A DNA stretch of 64,000 nt from contig NZ_SLXD01000015.1 of the NCBI RefSeq assembly GCF_004340905.1, positions 55,817 through 119,816 on the forward strand. The letters run 5' to 3'. Every line of letters begins with the position of its first letter. Positions within the stretch are counted from its first letter, which is position 1. The notes under the pieces were generated by a model. It did no database searches, was not told the DNA's origin, and worked only from the letters and a program-made list of their open reading frames with translations. The stretch is from Rubrivivax gelatinosus (GTDB lineage Bacteria > Pseudomonadota > Gammaproteobacteria > Burkholderiales > Burkholderiaceae_C). This document shows, in pieces, positions 48,433 to 59,145 of this stretch. Made by a program: the position numbers and the translations under genes.

Positions 48433-50289
48433 ATGGACCGAACCACCACCACCCGCCCCGCCGCAAGCCCTGCGACCGGGCCCTGGGACCACGCCAGCTG
48501 CGAGGCGCTGATCGCCGAACTGCAGGTGCTGCGCGAATCGATGATCGAGCACGAGGCGCGGCTGGCGCCGCGGCTCGCCGCCGTCGACGCCTCGTTCCGG
48601 GACAGCGCCATCAATCTCGCGCACTACCTGGCGCTGCGACGCTACGACCTGCGCCGCGTGCAGGAGCGGCTGGCGGCCATCGGCCTGTCCTCGCTCGGGC
48701 GCGCCGAGACCCACGTGCTGGCCAACCTGGACCAGGTGCTGGGCATCCTGCGCCGGCTCGTCGGCCAGGAAGGGCGCGCACCGACACGGCCCGAGCCGAC
48801 CGGCCTGAGCCAGGGCGCACGGCTGCTGGCCCGGCACACCGAGGCGCTGCTGGGGGCGGCGCCGGCCGAGCGCAGCGCGCGCATCATGGTCACCCTGCCG
48901 GGCGAGGCGGCGCACGACGATGCGCTGGTGGCCGCGCTGGTGGCCGCAGGCATGGACATCGCCCGCATCAACTGCGCCCACGACGACGCCGCGGCCTGGG
49001 TCGAGATGGCCGCCCGCGTGCGCCACCACGCCCGGCAATGCGGCCGCCCGGTGCGTGTGCTGATGGACCTGGGCGGCCCGAAGCTGCGCACCGGCGCGCT
49101 GCGGCCGGGGCCGGCAGTGGTGCACCTGAAGCCCCTGCGCGACGCGCTGGGCCGCGTCGTGCAGCCGGCGCGCCTGGGGCTGCGCGCCGGCGCCGGCACC
49201 GCCGGGATTGCCGGCGCCGAGATCACGCTGGCCGTCGAAGGCGACTGGCTCGAACTGCTGGACGCGGGCGACCGCGTCGAACTCGTGGACACCCGCGGGC
49301 GGCACCGCCGCCTGCGCGTGGCCGAACGGCGCAGCGGCGGCGTGCTGCTGGAATGCCGCCGCAGCCTGTGGCTGGGCGACACGACCGAGATCCGGCGCGC
49401 AGGCGACCCGCACGGCGCGAGGCTGCAGGCGCTGCCGCACACGCCTGGCGCGCTGCTGCTTCACCGCGGCACGCGGCTCGCGCTGCTGCCCGAGCGCGAG
49501 GGCCACCCGGCCGACCCGGCGGCCGCGCTGCCGGCCATCGGCTGCACGCTGGCGCAGGCGCTGGCCCAGGTGCGCAAGGGCGACCGCGTCTGGTTCGACG
49601 ACGGCCACCTGGGCGGCGTCGTGCGCCGCGGCGGCACGCGCAAGGTGGAAGTCGAGATCACCCACGCGCGCGAGGGCGGCCAGAAGCTCGGCGCCGACAA
49701 GGGCATCAACCTGCCCGACACCGAACTCGACCTGCCGGCCCTCACCGCCCAGGACCTGAGCGACCTGCCGACGGTCGCCGCGCACGCCGACCTCGTCGGG
49801 CTGTCGTTCACCCAGTCGGCCGCCGACGTGCAGGCGCTGCGCGCGGCGCTCGCCGCCCTGCCCGGGCCGTCCCCGGCGCTGATGCTCAAGGTGGAGACCC
49901 GGCGGGGCTTCGAGGCCCTGCCCGAGATCCTGCTGGCGGCGATGGCAGGCCCCGCGGCCGGGGTGATGATCGCGCGCGGCGACCTGGCGGTGGAGTGCGG
50001 CTTCGAGCGCCTGGCCGAGGTGCAGGAGGAGATCCTCTGGGCCTGCGAGGCCGCGCACCTGCCGGTGGTCTGGGCCACGCAGGTGCTCGAGGGCCTGGCC
50101 AAGACCGGCCAGCCCAGCCGCGCCGAGATCACCGACGCGGCGATGGCCGGCCGCGCCGAATGCGTGATGCTCAACAAGGGCCCCTACGTCGTCGAGGCCA
50201 TCCGCACGCTGGACGACATCCTGCGCCGCATGCAGGCGCACCAGGACAAGAAGCGGCCGCTGCTGCGGGCGCTGAAGGCCTGGGCCTGA
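48433..50289 (+). CDS. Atypical pyruvate kinase family protein with N-terminal extension
   Basis: A 618-residue protein. The first 140 or so residues are a helical extension not found in ordinary pyruvate kinases. The barrel is recognisable from RIMVTLPGEAAHDD, DIARINCAHDD, VLMDLGGPKLRTG, VGLSFTQS, MLKVETRRGFE, MIARGDLAVECGFE and WATQVLEGLAKTGQPSRAEITDAAMAGRAECVMLNKGPYVVEAI. The last motif replaces the usual SGETA with NKGPY. The C-terminal regulatory domain is missing, since the chain ends soon after the barrel. It may be a paralogue with a changed role rather than the glycolytic enzyme. It is divergent from the Pho-linked glycosyltransferase. Confidence 0.75.
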   Translation: MDRTTTTRPAASPATGPWDHASCEALIAELQVLRESMIEHEARLAPRLAAVDASFRDSAINLAHYLALRRYDLRRVQERLAAIGLSSLGRAETHVLANLDQVLGILRRLVGQEGRAPTRPEPTGLSQGARLLARHTEALLGAAPAERSARIMVTLPGEAAHDDALVAALVAAGMDIARINCAHDDAAAWVEMAARVRHHARQCGRPVRVLMDLGGPKLRTGALRPGPAVVHLKPLRDALGRVVQPARLGLRAGAGTAGIAGAEITLAVEGDWLELLDAGDRVELVDTRGRHRRLRVAERRSGGVLLECRRSLWLGDTTEIRRAGDPHGARLQALPHTPGALLLHRGTRLALLPEREGHPADPAAALPAIGCTLAQALAQVRKGDRVWFDDGHLGGVVRRGGTRKVEVEITHAREGGQKLGADKGINLPDTELDLPALTAQDLSDLPTVAAHADLVGLSFTQSAADVQALRAALAALPGPSPALMLKVETRRGFEALPEILLAAMAGPAAGVMIARGDLAVECGFERLAEVQEEILWACEAAHLPVVWATQVLEGLAKTGQPSRAEITDAAMAGRAECVMLNKGPYVVEAIRTLDDILRRMQAHQDKKRPLLRALKAWA

Positions 50290-50366
50290 GCCCCCGGGCG
50301 CACGCGTCGTCACCCTGACCGAGGGGCGGCCGCCTCACGGCGGCCCGGGGTGGCTACGATGGGGCG

Positions 50367-52625
<2,259 letters not shown>

Positions 52626-52662
52626 GCGGCCCGGGAGCCGACGCGCAGCGCCGGCCACGGCG

Positions 52663-55212
52663 TCAGCGCAGTTCCTCCAGCACACGGCCCGCCTCGGGCC
52701 AGGCCGGCTGCAGCATGTGCAGTTCGGCCAGCAGGGACCGCGCCGCCGGCCTGTCGCGCGCCGCCAGCGCCGCCGCCATCGCCACCAGCGGCTCGTAGGC
52801 CGGGCGGAAGTCGGGGCTCAGGCGCAGCGCCGCGAGCAGCGGTGCCTGCACCTGGGCCAGCATGCGGCGCGGATCGGCGCTGGGCACGACGTCGCGCCCG
52901 GCGGCCAGGAACAGGTCGCGTGCCTGGCGATACGCGGCCAGCCGTGGCGCCAGCGCACCGGGGTCGGCCGGCAGTTCGTCCGCGGCCACGTCCAGCGCGC
53001 CCAGCAAGGCCAGCAGGCGATCGCGCGGGCGCGAGTCCGGGGCGTAGGTCAGGCGCGGGGCGCGGTAGGCGACGACCGGGCGGTCGTCGGTGTTCAGCGG
53101 CGCGTCGGCCGCGAAACGCGCCAGCGCTCGCGGGCCGGCGATGACGCTGCCCAGCAGCGCGAACTCGTCGTCCAGACCCCAGCGCGCGGCCTGCGGCGCG
53201 CCACGCAGGCGCTCGCGCAGCGCCTCGGGCGTCAGCCGCATGCCGCCGGCGCGGCCGATCAGGCCGACGACCGGCGTGTCCAGGCTGTTCGTCGCCAGCA
53301 CCGCCACCGCGCCGGGCCAGACCTCGCGGAAGGCGCGCACGACGCTGCGCAGGCTCTCCAGGTCCATCTGGTGCAGCGGCAGCCACTGGCAGAACAGGCC
53401 GCCCGCGGCCAGGCGCGCGTGCACCGCGGCGAAATGCTCCACGGTCAGCAGGCTGCCCGAGCCGCTGCGCGCCGGGTGCACGTTGTCGGCGACGACGAGT
53501 TCGTAGAGCCGATCGCTGGCGCGCACGTGGCGGCGGGCGTCGGCCACCACGAGGTGCAGGCGGTCTGCGGTCGCGAAGCCGGCAGTGAAACGCGGCGACA
53601 GCGCCGCGACTTCGGGCACCAGTTCGACGGCATCGACGCTCAGCCGGGGATCCTCGGCCGCCGAGGCCGCGGTGACGCCGGTGCCCAGCCCGAGGAACAG
53701 CACGTGCCGCGGGTCCGGGTGCAGCAGCAACGGCAGCCAGGCCTGGCGCGCGTCGGCCCAGCGCGTGGCGCTGCTGCCTTCAGGGGCACGGTTGTCGATC
53801 TTCAGCCAGGCGCTGCCGCTGGCGTCCTCGACGACGCTGACGCTGGCCATCGCGCCTTCGTGCAGCTGCAGCAGCCGCCCGCCGGGCGGCAGGTCGACGA
53901 AGACCAGCGCCGGGGCCACGAGCGCCATGCCGCCCGCGGCCGCGCCGACCGCCCAGCTGCGGCGCGAGCGCAGCGACGCGGCCGAGCCCAGCGCCAGGTA
54001 ACCCGCGGCGATGGCGACGATCGCCACCTTGGCGCCCACCGCCGGCAGCAGGCCGACACCGAAGGCCAGCGGCGCCGCCGCCGCGCCCAGCGTGTTGAGC
54101 CCCAGCAGACGGCCCAAACCCAGCCCGGCGGCGACGCCGTGCTCGGCCAGGCGGGCGAACAGCGCGCCCATCAGCACGGTGGGCGCGAAGAAGGCGGCCA
54201 GCGCCAGCACCGCTTCGGCCGCCAGCGCCGCGGCGTAACCGCCGCCGGTACTGGCCAGCACCGCGGCCTTGAGCTCCGGCGCGAACCACAGGCTGGCGCC
54301 GCCGGCCAGGCAGGCCGCAGCCAGCGCGCGCAGCAGGCCGTCGACGCTGCCCGCCGGCCACCGCGCCTGCCAGGCGGCGCCCGCGGCGCTGCCGACGAGG
54401 TAAACGGCCAGCAGCAGCGCGAAGGTGTAGACCGTGTCCTCGGCCACCTGGCCGAGCACGCGCACGACGACGACCTCGTAGCCGATGCCCAGCAGCCCGG
54501 TGGCCGCCAGCCGCGGCAGCAGGGTCGCCGCGGCCTGCGGGTCGCGCCGCGGCTGCGGCGGCGGTGAACCGGCGCCGAGCACCGGCAGCGCCAGCAGCGC
54601 GCAACCCAGGTTCAGCGCCGCGCAGAGCGCCGCGCTGCGCAGCAGCCCCAGCGAGGGCACGAGCCAGAACGCGAGCACCAGCACGCCGAGCACCGCGCCG
54701 GCCGTGTTGGCCGCGTACAGCGCCGCGACCGAGCCGCCGGGCCGCCCGGCCAGCGCCCGCTGCAGCGCCGGCAGGGTGGCGCCCATCGCCGCGGTGGCCG
54801 GCAGCAGCAGCACGAAGGTCGCCGCGAAGGCCACCGTCCATTGCCAGGCCGGCGCGGGCGCCGGGCCGGCCAGCGCCGCCAGCCAGCCGCCGGCCTGGGC
54901 GCCGAAGGCGGCCAGGACCAGGCCCCAGAGCCCGATCACGGCCTCGCACAACGCATAGCCCAGCGCCGGACGGGCGCCACGCTCCAGCCACGCACCCAGC
55001 GTCGACGCTCCCAGCGCCAGCCCGGCGAAGAAGGCGGCGACGACGGCCAGCACCGCCGCCGTCTCGTGGCCCAGCCAGAGCGCGCCCTGGCGCGTCCAGA
55101 CGATCTGCAGCCCCAGCCCGGAGAAGCCCGAAGCGAGCATCAACGCCAGCGCCGCCGGCGCGCCGACGCCGAGCCGCCGCGCGCTGCGGCCGGGGAGGGT
55201 CAGCGGTGCCAT
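52663..55212 (-). CDS. Membrane-fused spermidine synthase-like protein
   Basis: An 849-residue fusion. The first 430 or so residues hold about 12-14 hydrophobic helices in a transporter-like arrangement. The next 250 form a class I methyltransferase-fold aminopropyltransferase domain: LFLGLGTGVTAASAAEDPRLSVDAVELVPEVA (nucleotide loop) and VADNVHPARSGSGSLLTVEHFAAVHARLAAGGLFCQWLPLHQMD. The last 130 residues are helical. Such fusions are widespread; most lack demonstrated polyamine activity. The exact substrate is unknown. It starts 113 bp from the divergent PCu(A)C-like gene. Confidence 0.8.
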   Translation of the reverse strand: MAPLTLPGRSARRLGVGAPAALALMLASGFSGLGLQIVWTRQGALWLGHETAAVLAVVAAFFAGLALGASTLGAWLERGARPALGYALCEAVIGLWGLVLAAFGAQAGGWLAALAGPAPAPAWQWTVAFAATFVLLLPATAAMGATLPALQRALAGRPGGSVAALYAANTAGAVLGVLVLAFWLVPSLGLLRSAALCAALNLGCALLALPVLGAGSPPPQPRRDPQAAATLLPRLAATGLLGIGYEVVVVRVLGQVAEDTVYTFALLLAVYLVGSAAGAAWQARWPAGSVDGLLRALAAACLAGGASLWFAPELKAAVLASTGGGYAAALAAEAVLALAAFFAPTVLMGALFARLAEHGVAAGLGLGRLLGLNTLGAAAAPLAFGVGLLPAVGAKVAIVAIAAGYLALGSAASLRSRRSWAVGAAAGGMALVAPALVFVDLPPGGRLLQLHEGAMASVSVVEDASGSAWLKIDNRAPEGSSATRWADARQAWLPLLLHPDPRHVLFLGLGTGVTAASAAEDPRLSVDAVELVPEVAALSPRFTAGFATADRLHLVVADARRHVRASDRLYELVVADNVHPARSGSGSLLTVEHFAAVHARLAAGGLFCQWLPLHQMDLESLRSVVRAFREVWPGAVAVLATNSLDTPVVGLIGRAGGMRLTPEALRERLRGAPQAARWGLDDEFALLGSVIAGPRALARFAADAPLNTDDRPVVAYRAPRLTYAPDSRPRDRLLALLGALDVAADELPADPGALAPRLAAYRQARDLFLAAGRDVVPSADPRRMLAQVQAPLLAALRLSPDFRPAYEPLVAMAAALAARDRPAARSLLAELHMLQPAWPEAGRVLEELR

Positions 55213-55263
55213 CGGGGCGCAGACGATAGGCCGGGGCGGCGACGCCTTGATGACAACGTGCGG

Positions 55264-55281
55264 CTGTCACGCCGGCTTCAT
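55264..55281 (+). promoter_or_regulatory. PhoB box upstream of the PCu(A)C-like gene
   Basis: Repeats CTGTCAC and GCTTCAT separated by GCCG; the first matches six of seven consensus positions. GAGCAT lies exactly 10 bp downstream as a possible -10. The box, spacing and -10-like hexamer closely mirror those before the PHP phosphoesterase gene. Confidence 0.55.
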
Positions 55282-55326
55282 CGTGCGCGGCGAGCATCGC
55301 GCGTGCACCTCATGCCGGAGTCCCCG

Positions 55327-55761
55327 ATGCCCTCCCCGTCCCGCCGCGCCCTGATCCAGTCCGGCCTGCTGCTGTGCGCCGCCGCCGTCGCGCCGCGCGC
55401 CCACGCCTGCGAGTTCTTCGCCACGACGCTGCGCGTCACGCACCCGTGGACGCGCGCCACCGCGCCCGACGCCGACTCCTGCATCGTCAGCCTGAAGATC
55501 GACGAAGTCACCTGCGACGACCGCCTGGTCGGCGTGCGCTCGCCGGTGGCCACCGGCGCCCGCGTGGACGGCGCCGACGGCGTCGACGTGGCGATCCTCG
55601 CCGGCCGCGAGACGGTGTTCGGTGACGGCGGCCCGACGCTGCGCCTCGTCGGCCTGCGCCACCCGCTGGAGATCGCACGCAGCTACCCCCTCGAACTGGT
55701 GTTCGAACGCGGCGGCCCGGTGGCCGCGACGCTCAACGTCGACTACGGCCGCTTCTTCTAG
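55327..55761 (+). CDS. Exported PCu(A)C-like protein with degenerate metal site
   Basis: A 144-residue protein with a Tat-type leader (SRRALIQSGLLLCAAAVAPRAHA). The mature part follows the periplasmic copper chaperone fold: LRVTHPWTRATAPDADSCIVSLKI, DDRLVGVRSPVATGARVDGAD, LRLVGLRHPLEIARSYPLELVFERGGPVAATLNV. The Met and His residues of the copper site in this family are mostly missing: there is no methionine in the mature region. It may bind something other than copper. GGAG precedes the ATG at 55327; ATG at 55312 is the alternative. A Pho box lies upstream. Confidence 0.65.
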   Translation: MPSPSRRALIQSGLLLCAAAVAPRAHACEFFATTLRVTHPWTRATAPDADSCIVSLKIDEVTCDDRLVGVRSPVATGARVDGADGVDVAILAGRETVFGDGGPTLRLVGLRHPLEIARSYPLELVFERGGPVAATLNVDYGRFF

Positions 55762-55807
55762 AGCGCCGCGCGCCGCACCGGCCCGGTGCGCGCCACGGCG
55801 GCCGCCG

Positions 55808-55836
55808 CCGCCACGAAAGCGTCACGGACGCTTCAT
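55808..55836 (+). promoter_or_regulatory. Triple-repeat PhoB box and -10 for the PHP phosphoesterase operon
   Basis: Three 7-bp repeats at 11-bp periodicity: CCGCCAC, GCGTCAC and GCTTCAT, separated by GAAA and GGAC. Ten bp after the last repeat is TAGCAT (55847-55852), the best -10 among the Pho candidates in the window. This would give a leader of about 75 nt before the start codon. Confidence 0.6.
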
Positions 55837-55933
55837 GCCCGGTTCCTAGCATCGGCCGGCGACTGCGGGAGGGAGGGTGCCCGTCGCGCCCGCCACGCAG
55901 CGCTCCACCGAGAAAGACCTCAGGAGTCCCGCG

Positions 55934-58171
55934 ATGAAACGTCATTTCGTCCGCAGCCCGCTCGCCCTCGCCGCTCTCGCGGCGCTCGGCACGACGGTGC
56001 TCGTCAGCGCGCCGGATCTGGCCCGCGCCGCCAAGGGCGCCGGCCAGTACGTGACCGGCGATTTCCACAACCACACCACCTGCTCGGACGGTTCGATCTC
56101 GATGCAGAAGCTGGTGAAGAAGTCCACCGACAAGACCGACACGCCCTGGGGCCTGGACTGGTTCGTTCAGGCCGGCCACGGCGGCAACGGCAACCGCAAC
56201 TGCACGCTGGCCGAGGACTCTTCGCTGGCCACGCCCGCCTACCCGCTGGTCAGCTCCGCCGACGGCAGCACCGTGCAGGGCCCGACGACGACCTGGCAGA
56301 ACACCAACCCGGCCGTGCAGCCCAAGGGCCTGGTCTCGGGCACCGCGCCCAGCCAGAACATGTGGCGCTGGCAGTCGCTGCAGGAGTTCCAGTACCCGCT
56401 GCTGGAGTATCTGGCGGCCTACAAGAACAAGCCGATGTTCCTGGGCCTGGAGTCGGTGGTCGCCGGCCACGAGCACTCGTCGATGTCGGTGATTACCGGC
56501 CAGATGCCCAAGTCGCTGGACACGGCCAAGCTGCCGACCAGCGCCGGCTACACCGCGCTGGGCAATGCCAGTGCGCTGTCGCAGTGGGAGTACTGCTTCG
56601 ACCGCGCCGACAGCGACACCAGCCGCGGCAACACCAGCGTCGGCGGCACGACGGGCAACAACTGGGACTGCTCGGTCCCGGGCAGCCTGAACTCGGCCGA
56701 CCCGAGCTGGAACGCTACCGCCGCCAAGCTGATGCCGGCCAGCGGCACCGGTGCCGGCGAGCGCGGCCACGCCAAGACCGTCGAGGCCATCAAGTGGCTG
56801 GCGCAGAAGCACGTCGACGGCGCCTATTACGTTCCCGCCCACCTGGAGCGTGCCGGCCCGTTCAACCCGGACGGCAACAACGGCTTCAACGTCGAACACC
56901 TGCGCAACCTGAACAACGCCGGCCCGACGATCGCCTTCGGCTTCGAGACCCAGCCGGGCCACCACGCCTCGGACAACCGCGGCGAGTACTCGCCCAACCG
57001 CAACACGATCGCCGGCGTGAAGGTCGACTCCGCCGGTGGCACCACCTGGGGCGGCACCGGCGTCTACGGCGCCGTGGTCGGCGGCGTCTGGGACTCGCTG
57101 CTCGGCGAAGGCCGCAACTGGTGGTTCTTCGCCAGCTCCGACTGGCACAACCGCGGCAGCTTCGGCCCCGACGACCGCCGCTCGACGCAGGACTTCTTCC
57201 CCGGCGAGTACCAGCGTGACCACGTGATGGTGCGCCCGGGCAGCGACCAGAAGGTGCGCCCGCAGACCATCGTCGACGGCCTGCGCAGCGGCAACAGCTT
57301 CACCTCCACCGGCCAGCTGATCGACCGCCTGGCTTTCGTCGCCTGCGTGCAGTACCGCGGCAACCAGGACCGCCGCGAGGACATCGTCGAGGCGCTGGCG
57401 CTGTCGGCCGCACGCGGCAACACCGACCTCGAGATGCAGGGCTGCGCGACGATGGGCGAGAAGCTCGTCGTGCGCCCGGGCGCGGACATCGTCGTCTCGG
57501 TGGTCGTGCGCGACCCCTCGGGCACGAACTACTCGCCCTACACCTTCGCCAACCCGTCGCTGGCCCAGGTCAACATCAGCCAGCCGCTGAACCAGCCGGT
57601 GCTCGACCACGTCGACGTCATTGGCGGCATGGTCAGCGGCTACCGCCAGGTCGGCGCCGCCGACTACGCCGGCGCCTGGCCCAACACCTGGCTGGCCAAC
57701 CCGTCGATGGACACGGTGCCGGCGGCGGCGAAGAACACGACGGCCTCGGTGCTGAAGACCTTCAACGCCGCGACCTGGAAGACGCTGCGCACCGACACGC
57801 AATACAAGCGCATGACCTTCCGCATCCCGGCGGTCTCGGGCTCGCAGTACCTGCGCCTGCGCGGCAGCAACCTGCCGGCCGGCGTGCCCTGGGAGACCGA
57901 CGCCAACGGCAACCCGATGGCCGACCTCTACACCAACGCCAGCAACACCGCGAACCTGAAGATCCCCTGCACCGTCACCGGCAGCAACGTGCCGGAGAAC
58001 GGCACGACCTACAGCGGCGCGGCGATCGACGGCTGCCCGAACCACCTGCCGACGGTGGGCGGCGTCAAGTACCTCGCCTACGACGTCGCGGCCTGGTCGG
58101 ACCTGTGGTTCTACAGCAACCCGATCTTCATCGAGGTCAGCGGCGGCACGCGCGTCGCGGGCGTCAAGTAA
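55934..58171 (+). CDS. Secreted PHP-superfamily phosphoesterase (DUF3604-like)
   Basis: A 745-residue exported enzyme. The signal peptide is SPLALAALAALGTTVLVSAPDLARA. The PHP metal site begins with TGDFHNHTTCSDGS (two His about 45 and 47), continues with QAGHGG and VPAHLERAGP, and closes with ASSDWHNRG. Long insertions after the first motif are rich in Asn, Thr and Gly, as in surface proteins. The family cleaves phosphoester bonds with two or three metal ions. AGGAG precedes the ATG at 55934. Pho-box repeats upstream suggest induction under phosphate limitation. The PpiC and HupE/UreJ genes follow in the same direction. Confidence 0.75.
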   Translation: MKRHFVRSPLALAALAALGTTVLVSAPDLARAAKGAGQYVTGDFHNHTTCSDGSISMQKLVKKSTDKTDTPWGLDWFVQAGHGGNGNRNCTLAEDSSLATPAYPLVSSADGSTVQGPTTTWQNTNPAVQPKGLVSGTAPSQNMWRWQSLQEFQYPLLEYLAAYKNKPMFLGLESVVAGHEHSSMSVITGQMPKSLDTAKLPTSAGYTALGNASALSQWEYCFDRADSDTSRGNTSVGGTTGNNWDCSVPGSLNSADPSWNATAAKLMPASGTGAGERGHAKTVEAIKWLAQKHVDGAYYVPAHLERAGPFNPDGNNGFNVEHLRNLNNAGPTIAFGFETQPGHHASDNRGEYSPNRNTIAGVKVDSAGGTTWGGTGVYGAVVGGVWDSLLGEGRNWWFFASSDWHNRGSFGPDDRRSTQDFFPGEYQRDHVMVRPGSDQKVRPQTIVDGLRSGNSFTSTGQLIDRLAFVACVQYRGNQDRREDIVEALALSAARGNTDLEMQGCATMGEKLVVRPGADIVVSVVVRDPSGTNYSPYTFANPSLAQVNISQPLNQPVLDHVDVIGGMVSGYRQVGAADYAGAWPNTWLANPSMDTVPAAAKNTTASVLKTFNAATWKTLRTDTQYKRMTFRIPAVSGSQYLRLRGSNLPAGVPWETDANGNPMADLYTNASNTANLKIPCTVTGSNVPENGTTYSGAAIDGCPNHLPTVGGVKYLAYDVAAWSDLWFYSNPIFIEVSGGTRVAGVK

Positions 58172-58194
58172 TCGCCCCGGCCCTGGCCCCCGAG

Positions 58195-58223
58195 GGCGCC
58201 GCGCATCGCGCGCGGCGCCTTTT
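58195..58223 (+). terminator. Terminator between the PHP phosphoesterase and ppiC genes
   Basis: A perfect 10-bp stem (GGCGCCGCGC / GCGCGGCGCC) with an ATCGC loop and a TTTT tail, 24 bp after the phosphoesterase stop. It lies inside the presumed operon, so it would make the downstream genes less expressed than the first. Confidence 0.75.
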
Positions 58224-58272
58224 CGCGTTCCCGCGTTCTCCTTTTCGGCGGCGCCCGTGCGCCGCACCGTGC

Positions 58273-59145
58273 ATGTCCAACGAGCTGACATCCCCGCCGG
58301 GCGCCGCCGCGGCGCCCTCCTCCACCCCGGCGGCGCGCCGGCCGCTGCCGCGCTGGCTGCGCGAGCCGCTGCTGCACTTCGCGATCGCCGGCGTCGCGCT
58401 GTTCGCCGTCGACCACTGGATCGTCGGCGCCAGCGACGACCCGCGCACGATCGTCGTCGGCGCCGAGGTCGACGACAAGGCGCGCGAGCTGTTCCGCGGC
58501 TCGCGCGGGCGCGACCCCGACGCCAAGGAACTGGCCGCGTTGCGCCAGGTCTGGGTCGACAACGAGGTGCTCTACCGCGAAGGCCTGGCGCTGCAGGTCG
58601 ACCGCGGCGACGCCGCGATCCGCGAACGCGTGATCTTCAAGGCGCTGTCGGTCGTCGACGCGAATCTGAAGCCGCCGGCGGCCGACGAGAAGACGCTGCG
58701 CGCCTGGTTCGAGGCCCACCGCGCCAAGTACGACGAACCGCCGCGTTTGGACTTCCAGGAAGCCGTGCTCGCCGGCGAGGCGAGCGAGAGCGCGGTGCGC
58801 GCGCTCGTCGAGCGCCTGAACCACGGCGCGCCGGGCGAGATCGACGCCGGACTGCGCGTCTTCAAGGGCCGGCCGCAGGCCAGCCTGGTGCCCAGCTACG
58901 GCGAGGACTTCGCCACCGCGCTGGCCGAGGCCACGCCCGGCGAATGGCGCGCGCTGCGCGCCCAGGACGGCTGGCACGCGATCCGCGTCGACGGCTCGTC
59001 GCCGGGCCGGCCGGCGCAGTTCGAGGCGCTGCAGGGCATGCTGCTGCAGGACTGGACCGACACCGTGATGGCCGAGCGCCGCACCGCCGCCGTGCGCGAA
59101 CTGGCCAGGAAGTACCACGTGCGCGTCGAGGAGACGGCGCGATGA
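58273..59145 (+). CDS. Membrane-anchored PpiC-type peptidyl-prolyl isomerase
   Basis: A 290-residue foldase. A single membrane helix (LLHFAIAGVALFAVDHWIVG) anchors it; the periplasmic part starts DPRTIVVGAEVDDKARELFRGSRGRDPDAKELAALRQVWVDNEVLYREGLAL, a SurA/PpiC-like N-terminal helical domain, followed by a parvulin-like region (PRLDFQEAVL ... GEWRALRAQDGWHAIRVDG) that is shorter than usual. It may serve mainly as a chaperone. Its gene overlaps the HupE/UreJ gene by ATGA. Placement after a secreted phosphoesterase suggests it helps fold that enzyme. Confidence 0.8.
   Translation: MSNELTSPPGAAAAPSSTPAARRPLPRWLREPLLHFAIAGVALFAVDHWIVGASDDPRTIVVGAEVDDKARELFRGSRGRDPDAKELAALRQVWVDNEVLYREGLALQVDRGDAAIRERVIFKALSVVDANLKPPAADEKTLRAWFEAHRAKYDEPPRLDFQEAVLAGEASESAVRALVERLNHGAPGEIDAGLRVFKGRPQASLVPSYGEDFATALAEATPGEWRALRAQDGWHAIRVDGSSPGRPAQFEALQGMLLQDWTDTVMAERRTAAVRELARKYHVRVEETAR

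Noticed and set aside
50328..50345. Terminator after the pyruvate kinase gene
   Set aside because: A 7-bp stem with a TCAC loop (GGCCGCC/GGCGGCC) exists, but no T-run follows; it could be chance in such GC-rich DNA.
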